Part shown: one piece after another, positions 41,933 to 51,729 of the stretch
Numbering within the stretch: the stretch's first letter is position 1
Layout: the number at the start of each line of letters is the position of its first letter
Assembly (NCBI RefSeq): GCF_003591035.1
Contig: NZ_QYUO01000002.1
Location: forward strand, 310,001-374,000
Source of the DNA: Noviherbaspirillum saxi
GTDB lineage: Bacteria > Pseudomonadota > Gammaproteobacteria > Burkholderiales > Burkholderiaceae_D
Direction: 5' to 3'
DNA length: 64,000 nt
Notes under the pieces: generated by a model
Database searches by the model: none
What the model saw: only the letters and a program-made list of their open reading frames with translations
Told to the model about the DNA's origin: nothing
Position numbers and translations under genes: made by a program

Positions 41933-44017
41933 TTACAGCGCAGCGCGCAATCCGACGAACAACCGGCGTCCTGCTGCCGGTTCGAAGAACCGGCGATTGC
42001 CGTCATTGACAATCACCGAGCCTGCGTACTGCTTGTCGAACAGATTGTCGATGCGTCCGTACAGATACCACTTGCTTGCACCGGCGCGGAATTCCTGACC
42101 GGCGCGCAGATTGAACACCGCATACCCGGGCGCCGCATCGCTGTTCAGGTCATCCACATAGGCTTTGCTCTCGACACGCATTTCAAGCGCAGTGCTCAAA
42201 CCGGGCGCGGGGCGATACTCGAGTTGCGTGAACAGACTGTGCATGGGTGCGCCGGGAAGGCGATTGCCTGCAGCCACCAGCGTGTTCTGCCCGGTAGTAA
42301 AACTTTCGCGGAAGCGCGCGTCCAGCAAGGTGTACGCAAACTGCGTGCCGACGCTGCCGACATCGTTTCTCCAACTGACCTCGACGCCGCGTCGCTCGAC
42401 CTTGTCGATGTTCTGGAAAATCGAGCGGCCACCTTCGGTGGTTTGCGGCACGATCTCGTCGCGGCTGCGCGCATTGAACAATGCAAGGTCCACGCTTTGC
42501 GTCCCGGAACGCCACTTCATGCCGATTTCACCCTGCACGCTGCGCGATGGCTGCAGTCCGAGGTTGGGCCCGGTCGCACCGGCGCGATAGGCGGATTCCG
42601 CCAGCGTCGGCGTCTCGAACCCGCGCCCCAGATTGCCGTAGATATTCAGGCTGTCGTTGGCATACCAGACCAGGCCAAGCACCGGACTATTGTTGCGGTA
42701 TTCGACACTGCCGCTGTCGTCGGGGCTGGCGGCCGTCACATAGCGGTCGTCCACCGACAGGCGTACCCGGCTGGAACGCAGGCCTGCGCTCGCCTTCCAT
42801 TGCGGCGCGAACATCCAGTCGACCTGACCGAACACGTCGACATTGTTTGCGCCATCCATCTCCTCGCGCCGCAACGCGCCGGCCACGCCATTGTCGTTGA
42901 CGAAACCGCGCCGCCGCTGATCGAGATCGTCGGCTTCCATGCCCACGGTCCAGTTGAGAGGCATGCCATTGGCCGTGGTCGCATGGGTCCAGCTCAATCC
43001 GATGCCGCGATAGTGATTATCGAGATCCACCACGCCGCCGGAAGAGTTCGCCGCCGCACCGCTGAAGGCCAGCGTCTGGTTGACTTGTCGCGTACCAGCA
43101 TAGATGCGTCCGTTCAGCGTGTTGCTGCGGTCCAGCTTGTGTTCGACCACGATACCGGCTTGCTGCTGCTCGATAGCCTTGCGCGTATCGAAGGTCAGCG
43201 CGCCGGCCACTACCTGGCGCGGGTTATCCTCGAATTGCGCGCGCGTCAGGCCGAGCGGATCCTGGGCCAATGGCTGGCGAAAGCTGTTGATCAGGCCGGT
43301 GATCCTGGTCGATGACGATGGTCTCCATAGCACCTTGCCATTGATCTGGGTGCGTTCGGCAGCGCTATGGTCGCGGTAGCCGTCGGTTTCATAATGAGAG
43401 ACATCGAGCAAGCCGCCCAGCTCGCTGCCGCCGCCCGCGAGCGTGACGCCCATCTGGCGCTGTCCATCGCTGCCGGCGCCTAGCGATGCGCTGGCAATCG
43501 GCGCCTGCGGCGCCAGTGGAGGATCGCTGGTAAAGACCTGCACCACGCCACCGGCCGCATTGCCATACAGTTGCGCAACCGGTCCGCGCAATATTTCTAT
43601 GCGCTGGGCCGAGCTCAGCGTTGCGGTCGCGGCTTGCCCCTGTCCATCCGGCATGGTGGCGGGAATGCCGTCGACCAGGATACGCACGCCGCGCACGCCG
43701 AAGGTCGAGCGGGTACCGAATCCGCGTACCGACAATTGCAGGTCTTGCGCATAATTCTGGCGCTCGCGTATCTGTATGCCTGGTGCGCTCGACAAAAGTT
43801 CCGACATATTGACCAGCGGCGATGCCGCGCGCAGCGGATCGATAGTGACCGCATCGATCGATGCCGCGGCGTCGAAGCGCTGTTGCTCGCTGCGGCTGGC
43901 CGACACGACGACCGCATCCAGCTGCTTTTCCTGTTGGGCCGCCGCGTCGGACGCCAGCACCAGCAGGATGGCACTGGACGCGGATAACAAATGGTCGCGG
44001 TGAATCAATTTGTACAT
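41933..44017 (-). CDS. TonB-dependent outer-membrane receptor, PqqU-like (copy 2)
   Basis: A 694-residue receptor, by eye about four residues in five identical to the receptor at 18227-20314, including the plug run NYAQDLQLSVRGFGTRSTFG and the end GRRLFVGLRAAL. Signal peptide ends at SDAAAQ. It heads an operon with the PQQ-associated propeller and cytochrome b561 and has a candidate sigma-54 promoter 50 bp upstream, so it should be induced with the alcohol-oxidation genes. PQQ uptake (PqqU-like) is the most likely role; a ligand other than PQQ remains possible. Confidence 0.87.
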   Translation of the reverse strand: MYKLIHRDHLLSASSAILLVLASDAAAQQEKQLDAVVVSASRSEQQRFDAAASIDAVTIDPLRAASPLVNMSELLSSAPGIQIRERQNYAQDLQLSVRGFGTRSTFGVRGVRILVDGIPATMPDGQGQAATATLSSAQRIEILRGPVAQLYGNAAGGVVQVFTSDPPLAPQAPIASASLGAGSDGQRQMGVTLAGGGSELGGLLDVSHYETDGYRDHSAAERTQINGKVLWRPSSSTRITGLINSFRQPLAQDPLGLTRAQFEDNPRQVVAGALTFDTRKAIEQQQAGIVVEHKLDRSNTLNGRIYAGTRQVNQTLAFSGAAANSSGGVVDLDNHYRGIGLSWTHATTANGMPLNWTVGMEADDLDQRRRGFVNDNGVAGALRREEMDGANNVDVFGQVDWMFAPQWKASAGLRSSRVRLSVDDRYVTAASPDDSGSVEYRNNSPVLGLVWYANDSLNIYGNLGRGFETPTLAESAYRAGATGPNLGLQPSRSVQGEIGMKWRSGTQSVDLALFNARSRDEIVPQTTEGGRSIFQNIDKVERRGVEVSWRNDVGSVGTQFAYTLLDARFRESFTTGQNTLVAAGNRLPGAPMHSLFTQLEYRPAPGLSTALEMRVESKAYVDDLNSDAAPGYAVFNLRAGQEFRAGASKWYLYGRIDNLFDKQYAGSVIVNDGNRRFFEPAAGRRLFVGLRAAL

Positions 44018-44066
44018 GGGGTATCCGCAAGATGATCAATGGGTCGAAGCAGCAAGTTCCAGTTCA

Positions 44067-44081
44067 GCAAGTAGCATGCCA
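44067..44081 (-). promoter_or_regulatory. Candidate sigma-54 promoter of the PqqU-like/propeller/cytochrome b561 operon
   Basis: On the minus strand TGGCAT-GCTAC-TTGC matches the -24/-12 consensus TGGCAC-N5-TTGC with one change. The -12 GC lies 50 bp upstream of the receptor ATG. A TGTTTC-N5-GGAACA inverted repeat near 44198-44215 could be an activator site upstream. Confidence 0.72.
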
Positions 44082-44352
44082 CTGGTGAAAGGAATGTTAC
44101 GCGATGCGAGCAGCGTTTGAATCAAGTGCGAGAAGCACGGCTCCATGTACCTGCGCCGACACGGCACATGGACGACGTGCGTCAAGAATGAATCCTGTTT
44201 CAGGACGGAACAAGGTGAGCGCGGCTGTAATCTTTCGCCACACCGGTGTCACGTTTTGAAACGATCCGGACGACGGACCGCGATACGTTCTAAGCGGATA
44301 GTCAAAAGGCTTTTGACATTTCGCCGATCCGGTTTATCGAGCTCGGTTCGGC

Positions 44353-44380
44353 GCCCTTCGCCCGCAAGCGGGAGAAGGGC
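44353..44380. repeat. REP-like palindrome
   Basis: GCCCTTCGCCCGC-AA-GCGGGAGAAGGGC forms a 13-bp arm hairpin with one mismatch and a 2-base loop. It is a form of the CCCTTCTCCCGC palindrome scattered through many proteobacterial genomes. No T tract follows, so it is a repeat rather than a terminator. Confidence 0.6.
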
Positions 44381-44735
44381 TGGGGGCGCCCGGCGTCATC
44401 GCGGATGCCATGGTTTCGATCGCCCACTAGTTGGATTGCTGGTAAGACCAGCTGATGTCCGCTGCGGTCGAGCGCGTTCATCGTCCGCTCAGCTATCGTC
44501 AGGCCGCGCCAGGTCGACAACGCACAGGAAAACTGCTATTACGAACGATGCCCACACTTGCATGATCCAGGCACCCGAATTGCGATGAATCACTGCTTGC
44601 ATCTTTTTCTCCGGTGGTGGATTGCGATGGAGGCAGTGTGCGATGAAATAAATGCCGCAATACACATCACGGCATGCAACTTGCGCCAGGTCAATTCAAA
44701 CACTGATCGCCACCGATTCACCTGGACACAAAACC

Positions 44736-45624
44736 ATGAAAAGAACCGCACCACACCGGCGCGCATTACCCGACGTTTCTTCGGCAACTACGCCGATCGG
44801 CATGCTGATACCTGCGATAGCCGGCCTGCTGGTCGCCTTGCCGGCGCACGCCGACGATACCTCCCTGCCAGCGATCGTCGTGAGCGGCGCGCGGCCGATT
44901 CCAGGGCTGGAGGTACCGCGTGACGTGATTCCGTCGCCGGTGCAGACTGTCAGCGGCGAGACGATCCGGCAAAGCCGGGCGTTGGACGTCGGCGACTTCA
45001 TGAACCGGAACCTTGGCAGCGTCCATATCAATGAAACCCAGGGCAATCCGTTCCAGGCCGATGTGAATTATTGCGGCTACACCGCTTCACCCTTGCTCGG
45101 CACGCCGCAAGGCTTGTCGGTCTTTGTCGATGGCGTACGCATGAATCAGGCTTTCGGCGATGTGGTGAGCTGGGATCTGATACCCAGGACAGCCATCAAG
45201 TCAATGACGCTGGCGCCCGGCTCCAATCCGCTGTTCGGCCTGAACACCCTGGGCGGCGCACTGTCGATCGAGACCAAGCATGCGTGCACGCAGAAACGAG
45301 AATGGCGAACATCAGCCCGACGGCCGCTATTACCTCGGAAAGGGCAGCACGGCCGGCTATGCGATCTTCAATGCGGGAGCCAGCTACACTCCTTCGCCAA
45401 AGCTGGAACTCATGGTCCAGGTCAACAACCTGTTCGACAAGCGCTATGCGACCTCGGCGCAACTGGGACCTGCCGGATTCGATGGCTCGGGAAATTTTCA
45501 GGCAAGACCGTTTCCGGCGGTCGGCGGCGAATTCGGCGTACAGCACTCGACTTTCTATGCACCTGGCGCGCCGCGCCTGTTCTGGCTAGGTGTGCGCTAC
45601 CTGTTTGATAAGCCGGGCGCCTGA
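44736..45624 (+). pseudogene. TonB-dependent receptor with large internal deletion
   Basis: From ATG 44736 the frame encodes a signal peptide ([11 protein letters not shown]) and a plug domain ([74 protein letters not shown]). Near 45285-45300 it loses similarity, and another frame continues with the last barrel strands ([44 protein letters not shown]). Some 500 central residues are missing and the join is out of frame, so no barrel can form. The original protein was a receptor of the [12 protein letters not shown] type. It faces away from the PqqU-like operon. Confidence 0.82.
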
Positions 45625-45690
45625 CGGCAGCCGGAGGGAAGAAACGATGGCCGTCTCGCAGGCGGCATCCATACGCGGCCTTGTGGAGCT

Positions 45691-46227
45691 CTAATTTCGC
45701 CGGCTCCGCTCGAGCCGCTCGCCTCCCTCCGCCGCGATCTCTTCAAACACCGAATCGAGCCGGCTGAAGACATCCCAACGGTCAACGCCGAGTCGCGCCG
45801 CGACGTCGTCAATGACGAGCAGTTCGAGCGCTTCCTCGCGCTTTCCTTTCCAGAGCTTGTCTGCCAGCGCAATCGAGCGCTCTTCAAACGAGACCTCGCT
45901 TCCTTGCCATTGCGCATGCGATACGCAGCACTGAGCCACCTCGGCTTGAACGCCATTGGCAAGCAGCATGATCTTGCCCGCCGGTTCATGCAAGGAACCG
46001 GACTGGTCCAGTTCTTCAGGGTGTTTTATCTTTCCGGTATCGTGCACCGCCACGCCCAATTCGATCAAGCGAGCATCGAATGTAATTCCGAGATCGCTAT
46101 ATTCCTGCACCAGACGGTCGGCCGCCTCGCCGACAAGCTGCACATGGACGAGCAGGCGCGTCGGAGCACCGAGCGCCTGGAGCAGGCGGTATGCATCCTG
46201 GCGGGTGTCTAGCACAGGTTTCTCCAT
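45691..46227 (-). CDS. HD-domain phosphohydrolase-like protein
   Basis: A 178-residue protein from MEKPVLDTRQDAYRLLQALG at 46227; the longer reading is unconserved. The HD signature is IELGVAVHDTGKI, with an earlier His in LVHVQLVGEAADRLV and later IALADKLWKGKREE. HD proteins are metal-dependent phosphohydrolases of nucleotides or second messengers. The substrate is unknown. There is no obvious partner; the upstream region is 757 bp of non-coding sequence. Confidence 0.8.
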   Translation of the reverse strand: MEKPVLDTRQDAYRLLQALGAPTRLLVHVQLVGEAADRLVQEYSDLGITFDARLIELGVAVHDTGKIKHPEELDQSGSLHEPAGKIMLLANGVQAEVAQCCVSHAQWQGSEVSFEERSIALADKLWKGKREEALELLVIDDVAARLGVDRWDVFSRLDSVFEEIAAEGGERLERSRRN

Positions 46228-46536
46228 ACGAGAGCGGCGGAAGTTGCGGTTGTTTTCAGCATGGCGGTCGATTGTGGACAGGATAAGCGTCTGGCGAGTG
46301 ACTGCGAAAGACAGACAGTATCCGTTTCCCTGGGCAACGACATCCCATGGACATGGGAAACAATAAGGGCAAAACGATGTGTCAACAATGATGGCGGGCG
46401 CATGTCGCTGACAAGGCATGAGAAACTGACAGGCATTGGTGCAAGGGAGCGCATCCACGTTCGGAGACGTGAACACCAATTTTTCCGAAAGCAGTCACAC
46501 GCGGCTATCTGCGGTTGATTCAATTTCCTGTTTCGT

Positions 46537-46654
46537 CCCCGTCATTCCCACGAAAGTGGGAATCCATCAGCCAATGGGACAAGGCAGTTAACTGGATAGT
46601 CGTAGCCGAAATGCAGACTCAGTATGGATACCCGATTTCTCGGGTATGACGGGG
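46537..46654. repeat. dRS3-like inverted repeat element (118 bp)
   Basis: The outer ends CCCCGTCAT and ATGACGGGG are perfect inverted repeats. Inside each end is a hairpin, ATTCCCAC-GAAA-GTGGGAAT on the left and ATACCCGA-TTTC-TCGGGTAT on the right. This recalls the ATTCCC-N8-GGGAAT repeats spread in Neisseria and other beta/gammaproteobacteria. No coding content. Confidence 0.7.
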
Positions 46655-46827
46655 CAGAGTAGGTGACATGCCTGATCGACCATGGCCCGTCTGCGGGCAC
46701 TGCGGATGTGTCAATCACATTATTCCGGACAGTTGAACATGCGGGGAGTGTAGGAAGAACAAGGGGGCACGGACATCGATCGTTCGACGGTGGCGCATCC
46801 CGATACCGCGCTGCCAGACAAAAAAAT

Positions 46828-46849
46828 GCCGGTGACTTTCATCACCGGC
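46828..46849 (-). terminator. Terminator of the ALDH/DUF779/PQQ-dehydrogenase operon
   Basis: GCCGGTGA-CTTTCA-TCACCGGC is a perfect 8-bp stem, followed on the minus strand by A then a run of seven T. It lies 135 bp past the dehydrogenase stop. Confidence 0.8.
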
Positions 46850-46984
46850 AAAGTGCCTTCCTCGGATTTGCAGGACCGGGGACATGCCGGTTCCGAGAGA
46901 ACGCAGAGACAACGACCTCAACCAAGTTTCAGATGCAACGCGAGAATGCCAGGTCTGGCTTCTCGCGCCTTGTTGCAAAACGAC

Positions 46985-48733
46985 TTAGATGGAAGACAGC
47001 TTGAATACCCAGACCGAACCGCCCTGTTCCAGGAAGTTGACCCGCTTCGCAACTTCACCGCCCCACAGCGGAACCGCGCCGCCCCAGCCGGACACCACCG
47101 CCACATATTGCGTGTTTCCTTCCTGCCAGGTGACCGGAGGCGCAACCACGCCGGAGCCGGTCTGGAACTTCCACAATTCCTTGCCGGTCTTGGCGTCCAG
47201 CGCTTTCAGGTAGCCTTCCGGCGTGCCGTAGAACACCAGGTCGCCGGCCGTCGACATCACGCCACCCCAGAGCGGCGCATTATTCTTGGCTTCCCAGACG
47301 ATCTTGCCGGTCTTCGGATCGATCGCGCGCAATGCGCCGATGTACTCGTCCTGCAGCGGCTTGATGGTAAATCCGGCACCAAGGAAGGCTGCTCCCTTCT
47401 TGTAGCTGATCGGCTCGTTCCAGATATCCATGCCCCATTCATTAGCCGGTACGTAGAACAATTGCGACTTCGGGCTGTATGCCATCGGTTGTTGGTTCTT
47501 GCCGCCGAGGAAGGAAGGCGCGGAAAACACGACTTCGCCCTTCTTGCCGTCGGCACCCTTGGTCGGATCGCCCGGACGGCCATTCGGCGTGAAGTTGGGG
47601 CGGCCGGTCTTAAGATCGATGCCAGTGGCCCAGGTGATCTTCTTCACGAATGGGAAGGCATTTTCCAGCTTGCCGTTCTTGGCATCGATCACATAGAAGA
47701 AGCCGTTGCGGTCGGCCTTGCCGCCGAGACGCTTGCCATTCATGTCGAAAGTGATGAACTCGTTGACACCGTCAAAGTCCCAGCCATCATTTGGTGTGGT
47801 CTGATAGTGCCATTTGATCTGGCCGGTGGCGACGTCGATGGCAACAGTTGCGGCCGAATACAGGTTGTCACCGGGACGCAGGTGGCTGTTCCAGGGTGCC
47901 GGATTGCCGGTGCCGAAATACGCGAAGCCTGTCGTCGGGTCATAGGTGCCGCCCAGCCATGTGGCCGCGCCGCCGGTCTTCCACAAATCGCCCGGCCAGG
48001 TCTTGTTGGTGGTGCCGGATATGCCATTCTCGATCTGCTTGCCATCCTTGTCGTACTTGTAGCCCATGTGGCCTTCGACCGTCGGGCGCAGCCAGACCAG
48101 CTGGCCGGTGCGCGGGTCGCGCGCTTCCACGCGGCCGACGATGCCAAACTCGCCGCCTGACACGCCGGTCAGCAGCAAGCCCTTTGCGATCAGCGGTGCG
48201 GCGGTATTCGAATATCCTGCCGCATAGTCGTCGACCTTTTCTTTCCACACTACGTCACCGGTTTTCTGATCCAGAGCAATCAGCTGCGCATCGAGGGTGC
48301 TGAAGATGACCAGGTTTTCAAACAGCGCTGCGCCGCGATTGACCACGTCGCAGCAGGGCATGATGCCATCCGGCAGACGGTGTTCGTATTTCCAGAGTTT
48401 CTCGCCAGTCTTGACATCGAGCGCATAGATACGCGAGTACGACGCGGTGACAAACATTTTTCCGTCGTGGATCAGCGGCTGCGATTCCTGACCGCGCTGC
48501 TTTTCGCCACCAAAGGAAAACGACCAGGCTGGCACCAGCTTGCTGACGGTCTTGGTATTGATCTGGTTAAGTGTGGAATAGCGCTGGCCTTGCGGGCCCA
48601 TGCCCCAGGACAGCACGTCGTTGGTCGACTTGGCGTCAGCCTCGATCATTGCGTTGGTGACACCGGCGGCGTGAGCGCCCATAGGGGCGGCGAATACCAC
48701 CATCAGGGACAGCGTGATCAGATTCGATTTCAT
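46985..48733 (-). CDS. PQQ-dependent alcohol dehydrogenase, predicted lanthanide type (ExaA/PedH-like)
   Basis: A 582-residue type I quinoprotein alcohol dehydrogenase with a signal peptide ([15 protein letters not shown]). The eight-bladed propeller has tryptophan-docking repeats ([44 protein letters not shown]). The vicinal disulfide pair Cys127-Cys128 (MPCCDVV) sits over PQQ. The catalytic Asp319 in [11 protein letters not shown] is followed two residues later by Asp321, the extra acidic ligand of lanthanide-dependent XoxF/PedH enzymes; calcium enzymes have Ala or Ser there. It oxidises primary alcohols in the periplasm with electrons to cytochrome c. A strong AGGAGGAG precedes the ATG. 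Third gene of the sigma-54 operon. Confidence 0.92.
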   Translation of the reverse strand: MKSNLITLSLMVVFAAPMGAHAAGVTNAMIEADAKSTNDVLSWGMGPQGQRYSTLNQINTKTVSKLVPAWSFSFGGEKQRGQESQPLIHDGKMFVTASYSRIYALDVKTGEKLWKYEHRLPDGIMPCCDVVNRGAALFENLVIFSTLDAQLIALDQKTGDVVWKEKVDDYAAGYSNTAAPLIAKGLLLTGVSGGEFGIVGRVEARDPRTGQLVWLRPTVEGHMGYKYDKDGKQIENGISGTTNKTWPGDLWKTGGAATWLGGTYDPTTGFAYFGTGNPAPWNSHLRPGDNLYSAATVAIDVATGQIKWHYQTTPNDGWDFDGVNEFITFDMNGKRLGGKADRNGFFYVIDAKNGKLENAFPFVKKITWATGIDLKTGRPNFTPNGRPGDPTKGADGKKGEVVFSAPSFLGGKNQQPMAYSPKSQLFYVPANEWGMDIWNEPISYKKGAAFLGAGFTIKPLQDEYIGALRAIDPKTGKIVWEAKNNAPLWGGVMSTAGDLVFYGTPEGYLKALDAKTGKELWKFQTGSGVVAPPVTWQEGNTQYVAVVSGWGGAVPLWGGEVAKRVNFLEQGGSVWVFKLSSI

Positions 48734-48808
48734 TTACTCCTCCTGTTATTTGAATAAAGCGCATGGCGCTGATTGACCGGGTTTCTTCGCTTCCGTCTGG
48801 AGCCGAGC

Positions 48809-49189
48809 CTAGCGCACGCCCTGTCGGGCCAGGGCGTCACACTCTTCGTCACTAAACAAGCGCGAACGGGTAAGGAAGCGTTTGCCCGTTCCGTTTTCCA
48901 GCGAAAACATTCCACCCATGCCATCGACCACATCGATGATCAGCTGCGTGTGCTGCCAATACTCGAACTGGTCATGACCGATATAGAACGGCGCGCCGTG
49001 CAAGGTGCCCAGACATACATCGATCTGGCTAATGTTGAATTCACCTGCCGGATAACACATCGGCGAACTGCCGTCGCAGCATCCGCCGGATTGGAAAAAC
49101 ATCAGCGCGCCGTAGCGTTTGGTTAGGGTATCGATCAAATGCATTGCGGCCTCGGTGGCGACCACTCTTGGTGGTGCTGTATCTGCCAT
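48809..49189 (-). CDS. DUF779 protein
   Basis: A 126-residue protein from MADTAPPRVVATEAAMHLID at 49189, with AGGACGAG upstream. The family Cys-rich motif FFQSGGCCDGSSPMCYPAGE is clear, followed by FYIGHDQFEYWQHTQLIIDV. DUF779 genes typically accompany acetaldehyde dehydrogenase genes (AcoD/ExaC type), as here. The cysteines may bind metal. It may help the adjacent aldehyde dehydrogenase, but its molecular function is not known to me. Confidence 0.9.
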   Translation of the reverse strand: MADTAPPRVVATEAAMHLIDTLTKRYGALMFFQSGGCCDGSSPMCYPAGEFNISQIDVCLGTLHGAPFYIGHDQFEYWQHTQLIIDVVDGMGGMFSLENGTGKRFLTRSRLFSDEECDALARQGVR

Positions 49190-49268
49190 GTCTCGTCCTG
49201 TTTCAGTTACCTTGATTACAGTGAGATGTTCCGGCAGCGTGCGCGGCCGGAACACAAGCATTGCTACC

Positions 49269-50789
<1,521 letters not shown>

Positions 50790-50856
50790 TGTCGTCCTCC
50801 GAAGGTCGTATGTGAGAAGTGTCTAATCCAGGTGTTGCCAGGATGATGTCTTCATC

Positions 50857-50871
50857 GCAATTGGCGTGCCA
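50857..50871 (-). promoter_or_regulatory. Candidate sigma-54 promoter of the ALDH/DUF779/PQQ-ADH operon
   Basis: On the minus strand TGGCACGCCAATTGC is an exact match to TGGCAC-N5-TTGC. The -12 GC is 68 bp upstream of the aldehyde dehydrogenase ATG. Confidence 0.85.
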
Positions 50872-50968
50872 TGTGGTTCGGCACGGCTGAACATGGCTTC
50901 GGAGGTCGGTTTGGGTATGATTTGTTCTATCCTTTACGTGCGGGGACAGAATCGGTTGTTTTGTTTTT

Positions 50969-50998
50969 GAACAGTTGGATGGGCAGTGTTCCAAACTG
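50969..50998. promoter_or_regulatory. Candidate enhancer (activator) site upstream of the ALDH operon
   Basis: GAACAGTTGGA and TGTTCCAAACTG form an imperfect inverted repeat about 100 bp upstream of the sigma-54 promoter, at the distance expected for an enhancer-binding protein. Related TTCCAA and TGTTYC sequences occur upstream of the activator gene and the PqqU-like operon. Confidence 0.4.
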
Positions 50999-51315
50999 CA
51001 GCACTTGTTCGGCTGAAGCAAGAGGTTGCGCCAGGAGCTACTTATTCTTGGTCATGGCTTGCTTGGGTTTTCGTGACCATCCCAAGAGGAATTTTCGGTG
51101 CTGGTTAAACCGGTGTTGGACTGCAATATCATCGCTGGCGTACAAATCCGATCGACGACAGGTCATGAAAAGTGGAGTGAGGACGACTCTCGTCGTAATC
51201 TCGTTATCCAGCCTTCATAATTTCTCTGGCTTCGCCCAGCGGTTCAAACCAATGCAGGTTCAGGTATTTGTTCCGGAATGATCAATTAAACGTCTCGATA
51301 TGGCAATTGTCTGTC

Positions 51316-51729
51316 TTAATTCAATCGGTTCGCAATCTGTGGATCATGATTAACCAGGTAATTGTTTACTTCATCAGGTAGAGGCAACTTGTCATTTACA
51401 AATATCACGTCGTAGCAATGCTGCATGAAGCTACGTACACCGTAGGGTGTTGGAACAGGGGCGGAACTGGCCTGCCAAATAGCTTCCCATATTTCACCGT
51501 TTGCCTGCTCTGTAACTAGCAGGTAACGCAACGTATTACGGACAACAGTTTTTGTGTTCGGCGTAAATGACTGAAATCGAGGAAGGACGAAACCTGAAAT
51601 AACACTTTCAACGTAGTCGCGGTTTTCCCAGTCTTCATCACTTCCATCTATTCCATGTTCATCCAAAAATATGAGTTCATAGAACAAATTAGGTAAAACA
51701 TAGCCGTTTACAAGGTTTTCTATTTTCAT
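51316..51729 (-). CDS. Putative immunity protein for the PAAR toxin
   Basis: A 137-residue soluble acidic protein from MKIENLVNGYVLPNLFYELI at 51729. It overlaps the toxin gene end by 4 bp (ATGA), the arrangement usual for polymorphic toxin and immunity pairs. No family is recognised; it is mainly helical with several Trp and Tyr. It should neutralise the C-terminal toxin domain encoded immediately upstream. The function is inferred only from position, size and composition. Confidence 0.65.
   Translation of the reverse strand: MKIENLVNGYVLPNLFYELIFLDEHGIDGSDEDWENRDYVESVISGFVLPRFQSFTPNTKTVVRNTLRYLLVTEQANGEIWEAIWQASSAPVPTPYGVRSFMQHCYDVIFVNDKLPLPDEVNNYLVNHDPQIANRLN

Larger units (their letters stand above)
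44018..44735. other. 718-bp divergent intergenic region with promoter elements and a REP-like palindrome
   Basis: It lies between the PqqU-like operon and the broken TonB gene. It contains the sigma-54 promoter at 44067-44081, a possible enhancer near 44198-44215, and the hairpin repeat at 44353-44380. Short readings through it lack any family signal, so no gene is called. Confidence 0.55.
46228..46984. other. 757-bp intergenic region with repeat and terminator
   Basis: It contains the dRS3-like repeat at 46537-46654 and the PQQ dehydrogenase terminator at 46828-46849. Several short readings (for example 46261-46518) have no family signal and atypical composition, so no gene is called. Confidence 0.55.
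50790..51315. other. Regulatory intergenic region of the ALDH operon
   Basis: About 525 bp. It holds the sigma-54 promoter at 50857-50871 and the candidate enhancer at 50969-50998. The rest is non-coding and becomes AT-richer towards the toxin-immunity pair. Confidence 0.5.

Noticed and set aside
46811..46830. GCCAGACAAAAAAAT shared with the MITE interior at about 32260
   Set aside because: The match is short and falls in the T-tract side of a terminator, so it is likely coincidence rather than another MITE copy.
46790..48160. Plus-strand 456-codon reading opposite the PQQ dehydrogenase
   Set aside because: Shadow reading that begins inside the terminator region; the minus strand is a clear quinoprotein.
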